The translations under genes and the position numbers were made by a program. A stretch of 64,000 nucleotides of DNA, taken from NCBI RefSeq assembly GCF_002906855.1, contig NZ_MINI01000028.1:2294001-2358000 (forward strand), in the 5' to 3' direction. Source of the DNA: Pseudomonas putida. GTDB lineage: Bacteria; Pseudomonadota; Gammaproteobacteria; Pseudomonadales; Pseudomonadaceae. Shown here piece by piece: positions 37,048 to 45,960 of this stretch. Position 1 is the stretch's first letter; every line of letters starts with the position of its first letter. The notes below the pieces were generated by a model, which ran no database searches, was not told the origin of the DNA, and was given only the letters and a program-made list of their open reading frames with translations.

Positions 37048-38049
37048 ATGAGTGAACCCGTACAATTCCCACTGGCAGCCGTGGTCGGTGCCGAGGACCT
37101 CAAACTGGCCCTGTGCCTGACCGCAATCGACCCTAAGATCGGTGGCGTGCTTATCGAAGGCCCGCGCGGTATGGCCAAGAGCACCCTTGCTCGTGGCCTG
37201 GCCGACCTGCTGGGCGAGGGCCCGTTCGTCACCTTGCCGCTGGGAGCAAGTGAGGAGCGCCTGATCGGCACGCTGGACCTGGATGCCGCGCTCGGCCAAG
37301 GCAAGGCGCAGTTTTCCCCTGGCGTGCTTGCCCACGCCGATGGCGGCGTGCTGTATGTCGATGAAGTCAATCTGCTGCCCGATACCTTGGTCGACCTGTT
37401 GCTGGATGTGGCCGCCAGTGGCACCAACCGCATCGAGCGTGACGGCATTTCCCATCGGCACAGTGCCCGTTTCGTCCTGATCGGCACCATGAACCCTGAG
37501 GAAGGCGAGCTGCGCCCGCAACTGCTCGACCGCTTCGGCCTGAATGTGGCGCTCGATGGCCTGCCAGCCCCGGAGGCGCGCCAGCAGATCATCCGCCGGC
37601 GGCTGGCCTTCGACAGCGATCCGCAGGCGTTCTGCGAGCAGTGGGCCGGTGCCCAGGCGCAACTGCGCGCGCGCTGCCAGGCGGCGCGCCAGGGGCTGGC
37701 GGCAATTGCCCTGGACGATCAGGCCCTGGCCTGGATCACCGAGCGCTGTTTCGCCGCCGGCGTCGATGGCCTGCGTGCCGACCTGGTCTGGCTGCGCGCG
37801 GCCCGGGCCCATTGTGCCTGGCGCGGTGGCCAGGCGATCGAGGAGGGGGATGTCGATGCCGTGGCTGAATTCGCCTTGCGCCATCGCCGGCGTACGGCGC
37901 CCGATGCGCCAGCCACCGCGCCACCCGGTGCAGCGGATGGCCGCGACCGGCAGGGCGAGGGCGGGCAGGGCGATTGGGGCGCCCTGCCTGCGCAGCCTGT
38001 CAGCAGCGGTGCGCGGCGAGAGGTGCCGAACTGGGCAAAAAAGCCCTGA
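37048..38049 (+). CDS. ChlI/BchI-like chelatase ATPase subunit
   Basis: The 333-residue AAA+ ATPase has a variant Walker A (GPRGMAKST), the ChlI motif LPLGASEERLIGTLDL, Walker B GGVLYVDEVNLLPD and arginine-finger region PQLLDRFGLNVAL. The C-terminus carries a proline/glycine-rich tail. It resembles the I subunit of magnesium chelatase and would act with the VWA protein to drive CobN. The ATG at 37048 lies two bases after the cobN stop. Confidence 0.85.
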   Translation: MSEPVQFPLAAVVGAEDLKLALCLTAIDPKIGGVLIEGPRGMAKSTLARGLADLLGEGPFVTLPLGASEERLIGTLDLDAALGQGKAQFSPGVLAHADGGVLYVDEVNLLPDTLVDLLLDVAASGTNRIERDGISHRHSARFVLIGTMNPEEGELRPQLLDRFGLNVALDGLPAPEARQQIIRRRLAFDSDPQAFCEQWAGAQAQLRARCQAARQGLAAIALDDQALAWITERCFAAGVDGLRADLVWLRAARAHCAWRGGQAIEEGDVDAVAEFALRHRRRTAPDAPATAPPGAADGRDRQGEGGQGDWGALPAQPVSSGARREVPNWAKKP

Positions 38050-38072
38050 GCATCCGCCAACCAGGTTTGAGG

Positions 38073-38717
38073 ATGGCGGATGCCATGCCCCGTGCCGGAA
38101 AACTGGCGGGTGCCAGCCGTGGCCGCGCCTGCGCGGCATCCTCAGGCCGGGTGGCTTGGCTGCCGACCTTGCTGAAGGGGCGCCCGAAGCTGCGCCAGGA
38201 TCTTTGCTGGCAGCAGCGCCAGGCCCAGGCCAATGAACTGTGGCTGGTGGTCGTGGACGCCTCGGCTTCTACGCGGCGTCATCAGGCCCTGGCGCAGTGC
38301 AAGGGCCTGCTGGCCGAATTGTTCGACCAGGCCTATCGGCAACGTGCCCGTCTTGCCCTGCTGACGGCCAGCGGCGGTGCACCACAATGGCAGCGCCATG
38401 GCCTCAAGGCGTCGGCAAGCCTGCAGCCTTGGTTGCAGGCCCTGGGGGCTGGCGGCGGCACGCCTTTGATCGCAGCACTGGAGCAGGCCCGGCGCTGGCT
38501 GCAGGCCCGGCAGAAAGCGCATCCCCACGAGTTGCAGCGCTGCCTGGTATTCACCGATGGTCGCCTGCAGCGCTGGCAGGCCGTGCAGCCGATGCCTTGC
38601 GCCACCGTAGTGGTGGACATGGAATTGGCGCCAGTTCGCCTGGGCCGGGCACAACAATTGGCCACGGAACTACAGGCCGATTATCAGCATCTTGAGCAGT
38701 TCAAGGTAATGGAGTGA
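38073..38717 (+). CDS. VWA-domain protein, ChlD/CobT-like chelatase partner
   Basis: About 214 residues, with a von Willebrand A domain. The MIDAS motif DASAST is clear in LWLVVVDASASTRRHQAL, followed by GGGTPLIAALEQA and a strand VFTDGRLQRW. It corresponds to the C-terminal half of ChlD, the AAA half being the upstream gene. Start choice is uncertain between ATG codons at 38073 and 38085. It ends the riboswitch-controlled operon. Confidence 0.78.
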   Translation: MADAMPRAGKLAGASRGRACAASSGRVAWLPTLLKGRPKLRQDLCWQQRQAQANELWLVVVDASASTRRHQALAQCKGLLAELFDQAYRQRARLALLTASGGAPQWQRHGLKASASLQPWLQALGAGGGTPLIAALEQARRWLQARQKAHPHELQRCLVFTDGRLQRWQAVQPMPCATVVVDMELAPVRLGRAQQLATELQADYQHLEQFKVME

Positions 38718-38790
38718 GTTAGGCGAACGGGATAGGTGCGACACTATGCCGCAATAAGAAAGTTGCCTGGCAGGCCAATGAATAGTTGTT

Positions 38791-38815
38791 CAAGTGCGTG
38801 CTGGGCACGCACTTG
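38791..38815. terminator. Hairpin between convergent VWA and 88-residue genes
   Basis: A perfect 11-bp stem (CAAGTGCGTGC/GCACGCACTTG) with a three-base loop. It lacks a T-tract, but its position at the end of both genes suits a bidirectional terminator. Confidence 0.6.
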
Positions 38816-38831
38816 CAGGGACGCAGCGATA

Positions 38832-39098
38832 TTACTTCGGCATCGACCAAGGCTGCAGGTCATAACCTTTCTGGGACAGTTCGGCACGTACTTCCTCAAT
38901 CAGGCTGGCCCATTGTGCAGGGTCCGAATAGATACGCGACGATACTTGTTTGCTGCCGATACGGGTGCTGGTCCGGTCAATCACCGCCAGGCTCAGCTCG
39001 CCGGTGCCGTTGGGCGCATCCCAGGCAACGCACTGGAAGGGTTCGAAGGCGTGGTCGGCAATCAGCAGTGCCTCGTTGACACGCAGCGGTGCATTCAT
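38832..39098 (-). CDS. Small hypothetical protein, 88 residues
   Basis: The protein has a good codon pattern, no signal peptide and no hydrophobic segment. It reads as a soluble alpha/beta protein (LSLAVIDRTSTRIGSKQVSS then a helical DPAQWASLIEEVRAELSQKG). I do not recognise the family. It lies between the cobalt operon and the sigma-54 activator, divergent from the latter. Confidence 0.65.
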   Translation of the reverse strand: MNAPLRVNEALLIADHAFEPFQCVAWDAPNGTGELSLAVIDRTSTRIGSKQVSSRIYSDPAQWASLIEEVRAELSQKGYDLQPWSMPK

Positions 39099-39442
39099 GG
39101 TTCGGTCTCTCTATGGTCCCAAACATCGAAATTAGGTCCGCGTAACTGCTACGTCGCTTCAGGTGTTATCGCGATCCGCAGCGCGGGGTTACTCGTACTG
39201 ATGCTCCAAGTTAGGGGTGGAGTCACACAGCGCGTGTAAATTTTTTGCGAGTTACAAATTTTTTTGTTTCCCAGCGCCGCTGTGACGCCAATAAATATGA
39301 AAAATTCCCCAACGGTTCTGGCCGTGCAGAATCCTGCAGACAGACGGTCGTGGGCGGCGTCAAGTTCGTTGCTACTGTTAATTCGGCGCCGCAACTTACT
39401 GTTTTCATGTAAAAAACCAACAATTGGCGCCAAGGAACGGTC
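39099..39442. other. Divergent region upstream of the sigma-54 activator gene
   Basis: A 344-bp region with a strikingly AT-rich stretch at 39236-39270 (TAAATTTTTTG, then CAAATTTTTTTG). This may be a target for MvaT-type silencing proteins or hold the promoter. No gene is evident. Confidence 0.5.
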
Positions 39443-40768
39443 ATGCACGAGACTGCCGCCCTGCGTCGCTTGCTCATCGTCGACCCCTGCGACGATTGTC
39501 ACCGTCTGTTACCAAGCCTGGAGAGTGCCGGCTGGGACGTTCACAGCTGTAGCCTCGACCTGGCGTTGGAGCATCGTTGCGATATTGGCCTGCTGCGCCT
39601 GCAGGCGTCGCACCTGCGCCATCCTGACGCGGTCAAGGACATGATCAAGCGCAGCAACACCGAGTGGATTGCCGTGCTCAACGCCGAGCAGTTGCGCATG
39701 CAGAACGTCGGTGATTTTGTCTGCGAGTGGTTCTTCGACTTCCACACCTTGCCGTTCGACTTTTCCCGCGTACTGGTGACACTGGGCCGGGCGTTCGGCA
39801 TGGCCCGCTTACGCGGCAAGGGCACTGTGAGGGTGGATGGGCTGGAACACGAGCTGCTCGGAGACAGCCGGCCGATCCTGGAATTGCGCAAATTGCTCGG
39901 CAAGCTGGCGCCTACCGAGTCACCTGTGCTGATCCGCGGCGAGAGCGGTACCGGCAAGGAACTGGTAGCGCGCACATTGCACCGGCAATCACAGCGCAGC
40001 GAAATGCCGTTCATCGCCATCAACTGCGGTGCGATACCCGAGAACCTGATCCAGTCCGAGTTGTTCGGGCATGAGAAAGGGGCCTTTACCGGCGCCCATC
40101 AGCGCAAGGTGGGGCGGATCGAGGCAGCGCATGGCGGCACCTTGTTCCTCGACGAAATTGGCGACCTGCCGCTGGAGTTGCAGGCCAACTTGCTGCGTTT
40201 CCTGCAGGAAAAGCACATCGAGCGGGTAGGTGGCAGCCAGCCGATACCGGTCGATGTGCGGGTATTGGCGGCAACCCATGTGGACCTGGAAAAAGCCATC
40301 GAACACGGGCGCTTTCGTGAAGATCTCTACTACCGGCTCAATGTGCTGCAAGTGGTGACCGCGCCGCTGCGTGACCGGCATGGCGACCTGTCGATGCTGG
40401 CCAATCACTTTTCCCACTTCTACAGCCTGGAAACAGGCCGCAGGCCCCGCTCATTCAGCGATCATGCGCTGGCTGCGATGGGGCGCCACAACTGGCCGGG
40501 CAATGTACGTGAACTGGCCAACCGGGTAAGGCGCGGGCTGGTGCTGGCCGAAGGGCGTCAGATCGAGGCCCAGGACCTTGGCCTGCAGGGGCTGGAGCAG
40601 GAAGAGCAGCCTCTGGGCACTCTGGAAGACTACAAGCATCGGGCTGAGCGTCAGGCGCTGTGCGATGTGCTGGGCCGGCACAGCAACAACATGAGCATTG
40701 CCGCGAAGGTGCTTGGAGTATCACGGCCGACGTTCTACCGGCTACTGCACAAGCACCAGATCCGCTGA
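39443..40768 (+). CDS. Sigma-54-dependent activator, VpsR/FleQ-like
   Basis: The 441-residue protein has an N-terminal receiver-like VpsR domain (about 1-130), an AAA+ domain with Walker A GESGTGKE, the sigma-54 contact loop ELFGHEKGAFTGAHQ, Walker B GGTLFLDEIGDL, and a C-terminal Fis-type helix-turn-helix (NNMSIAAKVLGVSRPTFYRL). GAFTGA is intact, so it can activate sigma-54 promoters. The ATG at 39443 follows AAGGAA. The fap operon starting 8 kb away has a sigma-54 promoter, which makes it a natural candidate target. A c-di-GMP link is known for VpsR/FleQ relatives but is inferred here. Confidence 0.85.
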   Translation: MHETAALRRLLIVDPCDDCHRLLPSLESAGWDVHSCSLDLALEHRCDIGLLRLQASHLRHPDAVKDMIKRSNTEWIAVLNAEQLRMQNVGDFVCEWFFDFHTLPFDFSRVLVTLGRAFGMARLRGKGTVRVDGLEHELLGDSRPILELRKLLGKLAPTESPVLIRGESGTGKELVARTLHRQSQRSEMPFIAINCGAIPENLIQSELFGHEKGAFTGAHQRKVGRIEAAHGGTLFLDEIGDLPLELQANLLRFLQEKHIERVGGSQPIPVDVRVLAATHVDLEKAIEHGRFREDLYYRLNVLQVVTAPLRDRHGDLSMLANHFSHFYSLETGRRPRSFSDHALAAMGRHNWPGNVRELANRVRRGLVLAEGRQIEAQDLGLQGLEQEEQPLGTLEDYKHRAERQALCDVLGRHSNNMSIAAKVLGVSRPTFYRLLHKHQIR

Positions 40769-42970
40769 TCAGCTGGATTGGGCGATATGCCCGTCAGACA
40801 AGTCTTCCAGCGGCTCTTCTTCGCCCGGTAGCGCGGTGATCACGCTGAAGTCACTGACCTCGACCTCGCCGCCGCCATAACCGAGCAAGTGAAAGGAAAA
40901 CGCCTTGCGCATGGTCGGGTTATCGAAGCCGAATTCCATTTCCAGCGGTTTGTCGGCCGTCACCCGGATCTCCTCAGGCAACCCCAGCGGTACATCCTGC
41001 TCCAGCTCCTTGGCCTTGAGCTGGATATAGGCCGCGTGCTGCGGGTCCAGCGCACGGACCTTGACTCGCACCCGGGTGTGCGAACCCTCGGGCATTTCCA
41101 GGTACTGTGCGCCGATCAGGTTGTCTGCCCAGTCGTCGCGAATGCGTGCCTGCAACTGGATGGCGGACGGGCCGCCGAACTGGTAGCGCAGGTTAAGCGG
41201 CGTTTGCAGCAGGGACTGGTCGAGCACCCCGGCCAGCGCACCGATCTGTGGGCCGAGGGTAGCGTCGCCGGGGCCGAGATAGCGGGCCTTGTCGGCGATG
41301 AAACCCGGGCTGTCGTAGCGGCGGCAGCGCTGTTGGAAGTCGCACTCGGTGAAGACGCCCTTGCCATCGTGGTAGCGCAGCATGCCGTTGGTGTAGGAAA
41401 TCATCTCCCGGCCGCTGTCGTAATCACGGTACAGCGAGCGCCCGCCAAGGGCGACCGGGATCGGCAGGGCAAAGTAGTCGAGCAGGGAGGTGGCCAAGTC
41501 GATGTGGCCGTAGGTCCCGTTCTTGATGCGCGGCAGTTCTGCCTGTTCGGGTGCCAGGGTCAGGTTGAAGCCCCAGGATGAGGCCAGGCGCACGCCATCG
41601 ATACCGTGGGATTCGTCCGAGGTAATCACCACCAGGGTGTCCTTGAGCACACCCTGGCGGTCGAGGTTGTCGAGGAAGGCGCCGATCGCATCGTCGAGGT
41701 AGGCAACCGCTGCTTGTTTGGCAGTGTCGTAGCGCTGCAGGTATTGCTCGGGGGCGGAGTAGGGCTGGTGGGTGCCCACCGTCAGCAAGGTGAGCATCCA
41801 TGGGCGGTCTTGCTGGCGCAACTGGCCGACATAATCCAGGGCGCCTTCGAAGAAGGCCCGATCATCCTTGCCCCACGGGAACTCCAGGTAATTCTTGTTG
41901 CTGAACCACTCCAGGCCGTGCACCGAGTCGAAGCCGATATGCGGCATGATCCGGTCCTTGGCCATGAAGCGCAGGCCGGCGCCTTGCAGGTAGTGCGTGG
42001 TGAAGCCGGCCTGGCGCAGCTGTGCCGGCAGGCAGGCCTGGTTGCGCTGTTGCTGGGTGAGCAGTTCGACACCCTTCGGCGTACCGTTGGCCAGCTTGTC
42101 GTAGTCGCCGCACAGCATCGCATACAGGCCGCGGATGGTCTGGTGCGTGTGCAATACGTAGTCCGGGGTGTTCATGCCGCGTTCTGCCCAGTGGCTGAGC
42201 TTGGGCATCAGGTCTTCGTCGAAACGGCTGTGCAGGGCCTGGCGGTTGGGGCGCACATAGGCGCCGGGGATGCCTTCGAGGGTGATCACCAGCAGGTTGC
42301 GGGCACGACCTGGAGCGGCCAGCAGCTTCTGCCCGCTCAGGTCATGCTGGGTCAGGCCGGCACTGGGTAGCGGCGAGACCGTGGGCGTTTGGCCGGCCCA
42401 GTGCTGGACCTGACGCTGCAGGTCGCCAGTGGCGGCAGTCAGCAGCTGGTGGGGAAGATTATACTGGCGCCACTGGTCAGCGTCGCTTGGCGCCAGGTGC
42501 TGGCTGCCCCAGTGGGCCGCTAACAGCAATGCCGGGATGGCCCAGGCCTTGCGCGCGAACCGTTCGCCAGGTTGGCGGCGGCTGCGCCAGGCGCTTCCCA
42601 GCCAGACCAGCAGGCCGCCCGCCAGCAATACGGGCAGCCAGGCATGGGCCAGGCCGCCGCCGGTGGAGTTTTCCATGAACTGCGGGTCGAACAGATAGGC
42701 CAGGTCGGCACTGATCGGCAGCCTGCCAACAGCGCTGACCAGTTCGGCGCAAGCCACCCAAAGCGCGGCCCAGGCCAGCAGAACCGGAAGCGCCAGCCAC
42801 CACGCGCGGCGATGCAACAGCAACACCAGCAGGCTGCCCAGCGCCAGGTCCGACAGATAGCCATACGGGCTGGACCAGCCCAGCACGGCGCGCACGACCA
42901 GAGGAATCACCAGCACCAGTGTTGCCAAGGCGAGCAGCTGGGTACGTGGTGGGCCTTGCAGGTTCTTCAC
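40769..42970 (-). CDS. LTA-synthase-like membrane sulfatase/phosphoglycerol transferase
   Basis: The 733-residue protein has about five membrane helices in the first 160 residues, then a periplasmic sulfatase-fold domain: LLVITLEGIPGAY (metal Glu), HTHQTIRGLYAMLCGDYD (nucleophile Thr region), LVVITSDESHG (metal Asp/His). It resembles LtaS/OpgB-type enzymes that move phosphoglycerol or phosphoethanolamine onto envelope glycans. Its stop codon abuts that of the activator in a TGATCA. It sits between that activator and fapF with 120 bp before fapF, so it may take part in biofilm or envelope change. Substrate is unknown. Confidence 0.78.
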   Translation of the reverse strand: MKNLQGPPRTQLLALATLVLVIPLVVRAVLGWSSPYGYLSDLALGSLLVLLLHRRAWWLALPVLLAWAALWVACAELVSAVGRLPISADLAYLFDPQFMENSTGGGLAHAWLPVLLAGGLLVWLGSAWRSRRQPGERFARKAWAIPALLLAAHWGSQHLAPSDADQWRQYNLPHQLLTAATGDLQRQVQHWAGQTPTVSPLPSAGLTQHDLSGQKLLAAPGRARNLLVITLEGIPGAYVRPNRQALHSRFDEDLMPKLSHWAERGMNTPDYVLHTHQTIRGLYAMLCGDYDKLANGTPKGVELLTQQQRNQACLPAQLRQAGFTTHYLQGAGLRFMAKDRIMPHIGFDSVHGLEWFSNKNYLEFPWGKDDRAFFEGALDYVGQLRQQDRPWMLTLLTVGTHQPYSAPEQYLQRYDTAKQAAVAYLDDAIGAFLDNLDRQGVLKDTLVVITSDESHGIDGVRLASSWGFNLTLAPEQAELPRIKNGTYGHIDLATSLLDYFALPIPVALGGRSLYRDYDSGREMISYTNGMLRYHDGKGVFTECDFQQRCRRYDSPGFIADKARYLGPGDATLGPQIGALAGVLDQSLLQTPLNLRYQFGGPSAIQLQARIRDDWADNLIGAQYLEMPEGSHTRVRVKVRALDPQHAAYIQLKAKELEQDVPLGLPEEIRVTADKPLEMEFGFDNPTMRKAFSFHLLGYGGGEVEVSDFSVITALPGEEEPLEDLSDGHIAQSS

Positions 42971-43068
42971 GAAAACTTTCCTTTTGCCATGAAATCGTCA
43001 CACATTTGTGCGGGATGATAACAGGCCGATACCCGGAAAGCCGTTGGCTACAAGGTTGGTAACCAATT

Positions 43069-43085
43069 GGGGCGCGCTGCGCCCC
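43069..43085 (-). terminator. Hairpin after fapF
   Basis: GGGGCGC-GCT-GCGCCCC begins 6 bp beyond the fapF stop. The T-tract is poor (AATTGG), so this is a weak terminator candidate. Confidence 0.5.
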
Positions 43086-43090
43086 GGATG

Positions 43091-44371
43091 TCAGAAGTAA
43101 TACGGGAACTTCAGGCTGAAGGAAAAGTCCGGTGCATCGTCTGTCAGGCCAATCGACAAGTTCGGCACGATCGTCAGGTTGTTGGAGGCAGCAAAGGTCA
43201 GGCCGACGTTGAAGTTCGCCGCGTTGTAATCGCTGTTGGTGATCGATTGCCAATCGCTGCCGTCGGGCTTGATCTTGCTCTTGCGGGCGAATTGGTCGGT
43301 GACCGAGAACGACATACTCATCTTCTCGTTGAGTGCAAAGGCAATACCACCACCGATCTGCCAGGAATCACCGAGTTTCACGTCACCCGGCACTTTGGTA
43401 TTCACCTGCGGGCTTATGTCGCTGAACGAGTCCTGCATGTTGTAGGTGTACGACAGGCTCCCGAACAGCACGGCGGGGTCGAAGGTCTTGACCAGCGAGA
43501 TACCGGGCGTGATGGCCCACACACCGTTGCCGGTCGGCAGGTCCTCAGGTACCGACAGGTTGTCGTTGCCCGCCACCTGCTGCAGCTTGATGCCGTACGG
43601 GTCCTTGCCGGTTGGTGCCTTCACGCGCAAGGTGGCAACGGCATCCGGCCAGGTCTCGTTCTCATCGAGGAACTTGTAGGCGATACCGAAGTTGACGTCG
43701 CCGATGGTCGGGTCGCGAGTGACCGAAGCGTCGGACGTGACCCCCGCAGCCCCGCCGGCACCACCGGACGAGTAGGTGGAATCGCGGTAGACGATGGGCA
43801 CGTTGATGTCGAACTGCCAACGCTGGTCAACGTTGTAGCGCGCCGTCAGGTCCAGGGTCCAGTTGTCCGCCTTGATGCGGTCGATGTTGATGTTGCCGAG
43901 GAAGATCGAGTCCAGCGCCAGGAACCCGTTGAGCACCAGGGCACGGGTGTCGTAATGGGTGTAGGTCAGCCCGGTTTCGACGCTGAACTTGCCGCCACCG
44001 AAGAAGCCGCTGGCCTCGTCATACAGGTTGGACACGCTCTGAGCCGGCTCCGAGTTGTCCTGCAGTGACTGCCCATAGGAGGCGCCGCTGCTGCCCGGCG
44101 TGCCGGTGGCCACGGTCTGGCCGCCTTTCACCCCCTGTGCGGGGGACTTGGTCAGGCGCTTCGGTTGTGGCTGTGCGGGGGCCTCCTCGACCTGCTTGAG
44201 CCGCTGTTCGAGCACCATCAATGCGTTCTGTTGTGCCTCGTAGCGCTGTTTCAGCGCAATCAGTTCCTGTTTGAGTGCTTCGACCTGAGGGTCGGTTGCC
44301 GCTTGCAGCAGAGTGGCCGGGGCCAATGTTGAAATACAAACGATAGCTCTGAACGTCGACAAACGGTGCAT
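43091..44371 (-). CDS. fapF: Fap amyloid outer-membrane channel
   Basis: The 426-residue protein has a signal peptide (1-25), a coiled coil at about 29-62 ([19 protein letters not shown]), a linker, and a beta-barrel C-terminal domain ending in Phe (KFPYYF). This matches FapF, the trimeric pore that exports FapB and FapC across the outer membrane with the coil as a periplasmic gate. It is the last gene of fapABCDEF. Confidence 0.93.
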   Translation of the reverse strand: MHRLSTFRAIVCISTLAPATLLQAATDPQVEALKQELIALKQRYEAQQNALMVLEQRLKQVEEAPAQPQPKRLTKSPAQGVKGGQTVATGTPGSSGASYGQSLQDNSEPAQSVSNLYDEASGFFGGGKFSVETGLTYTHYDTRALVLNGFLALDSIFLGNINIDRIKADNWTLDLTARYNVDQRWQFDINVPIVYRDSTYSSGGAGGAAGVTSDASVTRDPTIGDVNFGIAYKFLDENETWPDAVATLRVKAPTGKDPYGIKLQQVAGNDNLSVPEDLPTGNGVWAITPGISLVKTFDPAVLFGSLSYTYNMQDSFSDISPQVNTKVPGDVKLGDSWQIGGGIAFALNEKMSMSFSVTDQFARKSKIKPDGSDWQSITNSDYNAANFNVGLTFAASNNLTIVPNLSIGLTDDAPDFSFSLKFPYYF

Positions 44372-44418
44372 GGATTAGCCGTCCCTTCTGACTGCATACG
44401 ATGAGACATGAGCGTAGT

Positions 44419-45165
44419 TCAGTATCCGAGATTGCGAAGGCCTTTGAGCTGCTCAAGATTGGCGCTCACGGAACCCGCCATTGGCGGACTGTCGCGCAGC
44501 ACGACATTGAGTGATGTCAGGTTGCTGACACGGTTGCTGGCGCCCAGCAGGGTGGTGTTCTGCATCAGCCCACCCTGGCCCAGGCTTTGCGTTGAATTAC
44601 CCTGGTTGCCGTTGGCGACGATGTTCATCTGCACGCCACTGCTGGTGGACGACACGCTCAACGAGCCTGCGCCATTGCTCCCGCTCAGGGTGGAGCCAGC
44701 AGCCAGGGCCTGGCCCTGTGGCTGAGCGGCTGGCGCTTCATTGCCCTTGGTGACGTTGATGTCGACATTGTTGTTGGCCGCGTTGAAGTCACCTGCGGCA
44801 CGGACCACCTGGGTCACGCCCTGGGTCGTGTTGAGGCCGCTGCCGCCGCTGACCGTGCCGGTACCGGTGCTGCTGCTCTGCGAGTTACCAGTGCCTTTTT
44901 CGTCGATCATCGAGACGTAGAACTGCGGCTTGATGGTCGATTGCTGAATCTGCATCGCCGAAGTCGCGCCAATCACTTCACCGTTGGCGTTCTGCCAGGT
45001 GCTGGTCATGACCACGCCAAAGCTCACGATCCGCCCAGGCATCACGTAACGCCCGCGCAGGTTGGCCAGTTCCTGGTCCTTCAGTTCGATCGGTTTGAAC
45101 GTTTCTGCCTGGGTTGGCAGGCTGGCGGCCAGGCAGATCACTGCCAGCCACAGGGAAGTCTTCAT
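44419..45165 (-). CDS. fapE: Fap amyloid accessory protein
   Basis: The 248-residue protein has a signal peptide (about 1-20, ending LPTQA) and a low-complexity Gly/Ser/Asn-rich centre (GNSQSSSTGTGTVSGGSG). FapE is a secreted minor component of Pseudomonas amyloid fibres. The start used is the ATG at 45165; the frame upstream is unlikely. It lies between fapD and fapF with short gaps. Confidence 0.88.
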   Translation of the reverse strand: MKTSLWLAVICLAASLPTQAETFKPIELKDQELANLRGRYVMPGRIVSFGVVMTSTWQNANGEVIGATSAMQIQQSTIKPQFYVSMIDEKGTGNSQSSSTGTGTVSGGSGLNTTQGVTQVVRAAGDFNAANNNVDINVTKGNEAPAAQPQGQALAAGSTLSGSNGAGSLSVSSTSSGVQMNIVANGNQGNSTQSLGQGGLMQNTTLLGASNRVSNLTSLNVVLRDSPPMAGSVSANLEQLKGLRNLGY

Positions 45166-45211
45166 GGAATGCTCCCAGAGCGTCATGCCCTACTTCATTG
45201 AAAGAAGGTCA

Positions 45212-45892
45212 TTAGAAGAAGTCGCTTTGAATGAAACCGAAGTCCATCAACTCCGCGTCTGGCACCGGTGTGAAATTGCTCACGCGGTTCTTCGCGCTCA
45301 GCGGCAGCGGTGGGTCGAGCAGGATGTTGTTCTTGTCATAGCCTTTGCCGATGACGGCGAAGATGATGCCGTTCCAGCCTTTGACGAAATCGTCGAGCTT
45401 GAAGCGTTTGTGGCCCAGGACCGGATCACCGATGTACACCCAGCCTCTGTCGACCTTCTGCATCACCACGAAGTGCTTGTAGCCGCGGATGTCCATCAAC
45501 ACGACCACCGGGATGCGGATGCTGTGCAGGGTGTCGGGGGCGACCTTGTAGCCGCGTGCACGCATGCCCAGGCTTTCCACATAGTGCTTCATGTCGAGCA
45601 TCGAGAAGCCTTGGGTACGGACCAGATCCTCGTTGGCGTGGGCCAGCATGCCCTCGATCACCTGGTTTTCATCCACGTCCAGCCAGTAGGCCTGGCGCAG
45701 GATGGTCGCCAGCGAAGCCGCGCCACAGCTGAAGTCGGTTTTTTGCTGGACCAGGTCGGCGAACTTGCGCTCGCGGATGCTCTGGACCGGTTTGTAGATC
45801 ACCGCACCACCAGGCAGTACGGACAACGGCATCTGCGAGGCTTCGCCGACGCTGGCGATGCACAACAGAATTGCCAAGGCGATAATGCGCAT
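45212..45892 (-). CDS. fapD: Fap C39-like peptidase
   Basis: The 226-residue protein has a signal peptide (about 1-18) and a C39 papain-like fold. Cys56 in FSCGAASLATILR, His140 in GYKHFVVMQ and Asp156 in VYIGDPVLG form the triad, with Gln49 or 50 nearby for the oxyanion hole. FapD is needed for Fap secretion and probably processes a Fap component in the periplasm. All catalytic residues are present. Confidence 0.92.
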   Translation of the reverse strand: MRIIALAILLCIASVGEASQMPLSVLPGGAVIYKPVQSIRERKFADLVQQKTDFSCGAASLATILRQAYWLDVDENQVIEGMLAHANEDLVRTQGFSMLDMKHYVESLGMRARGYKVAPDTLHSIRIPVVVLMDIRGYKHFVVMQKVDRGWVYIGDPVLGHKRFKLDDFVKGWNGIIFAVIGKGYDKNNILLDPPLPLSAKNRVSNFTPVPDAELMDFGFIQSDFF

Positions 45893-45925
45893 ACTCGACG
45901 CCCCCTGCCTTTTTCTTGTTAGAAA

Positions 45926-45947
45926 GAGGCTCCCCGAAGGGAGCCTC
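45926..45947 (-). terminator. Attenuator-like hairpin between fapC and fapD
   Basis: GAGGCTCCC, four bases, GGGAGCCTC, followed on the minus strand by TTTCTAACAAGAAAAAGG. The stem plus short T-tract begins 13 bp after fapC. It could lower expression of fapDEF relative to the structural fapABC. Confidence 0.7.
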
Positions 45948-45960
45948 CAGACCGCAGTGG

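Noticed and set aside
35535-37592. 685-residue minus-strand frame opposite cobN
   Set aside because: Shadow of cobN and the ChlI-like gene; no start signal and no family resemblance.
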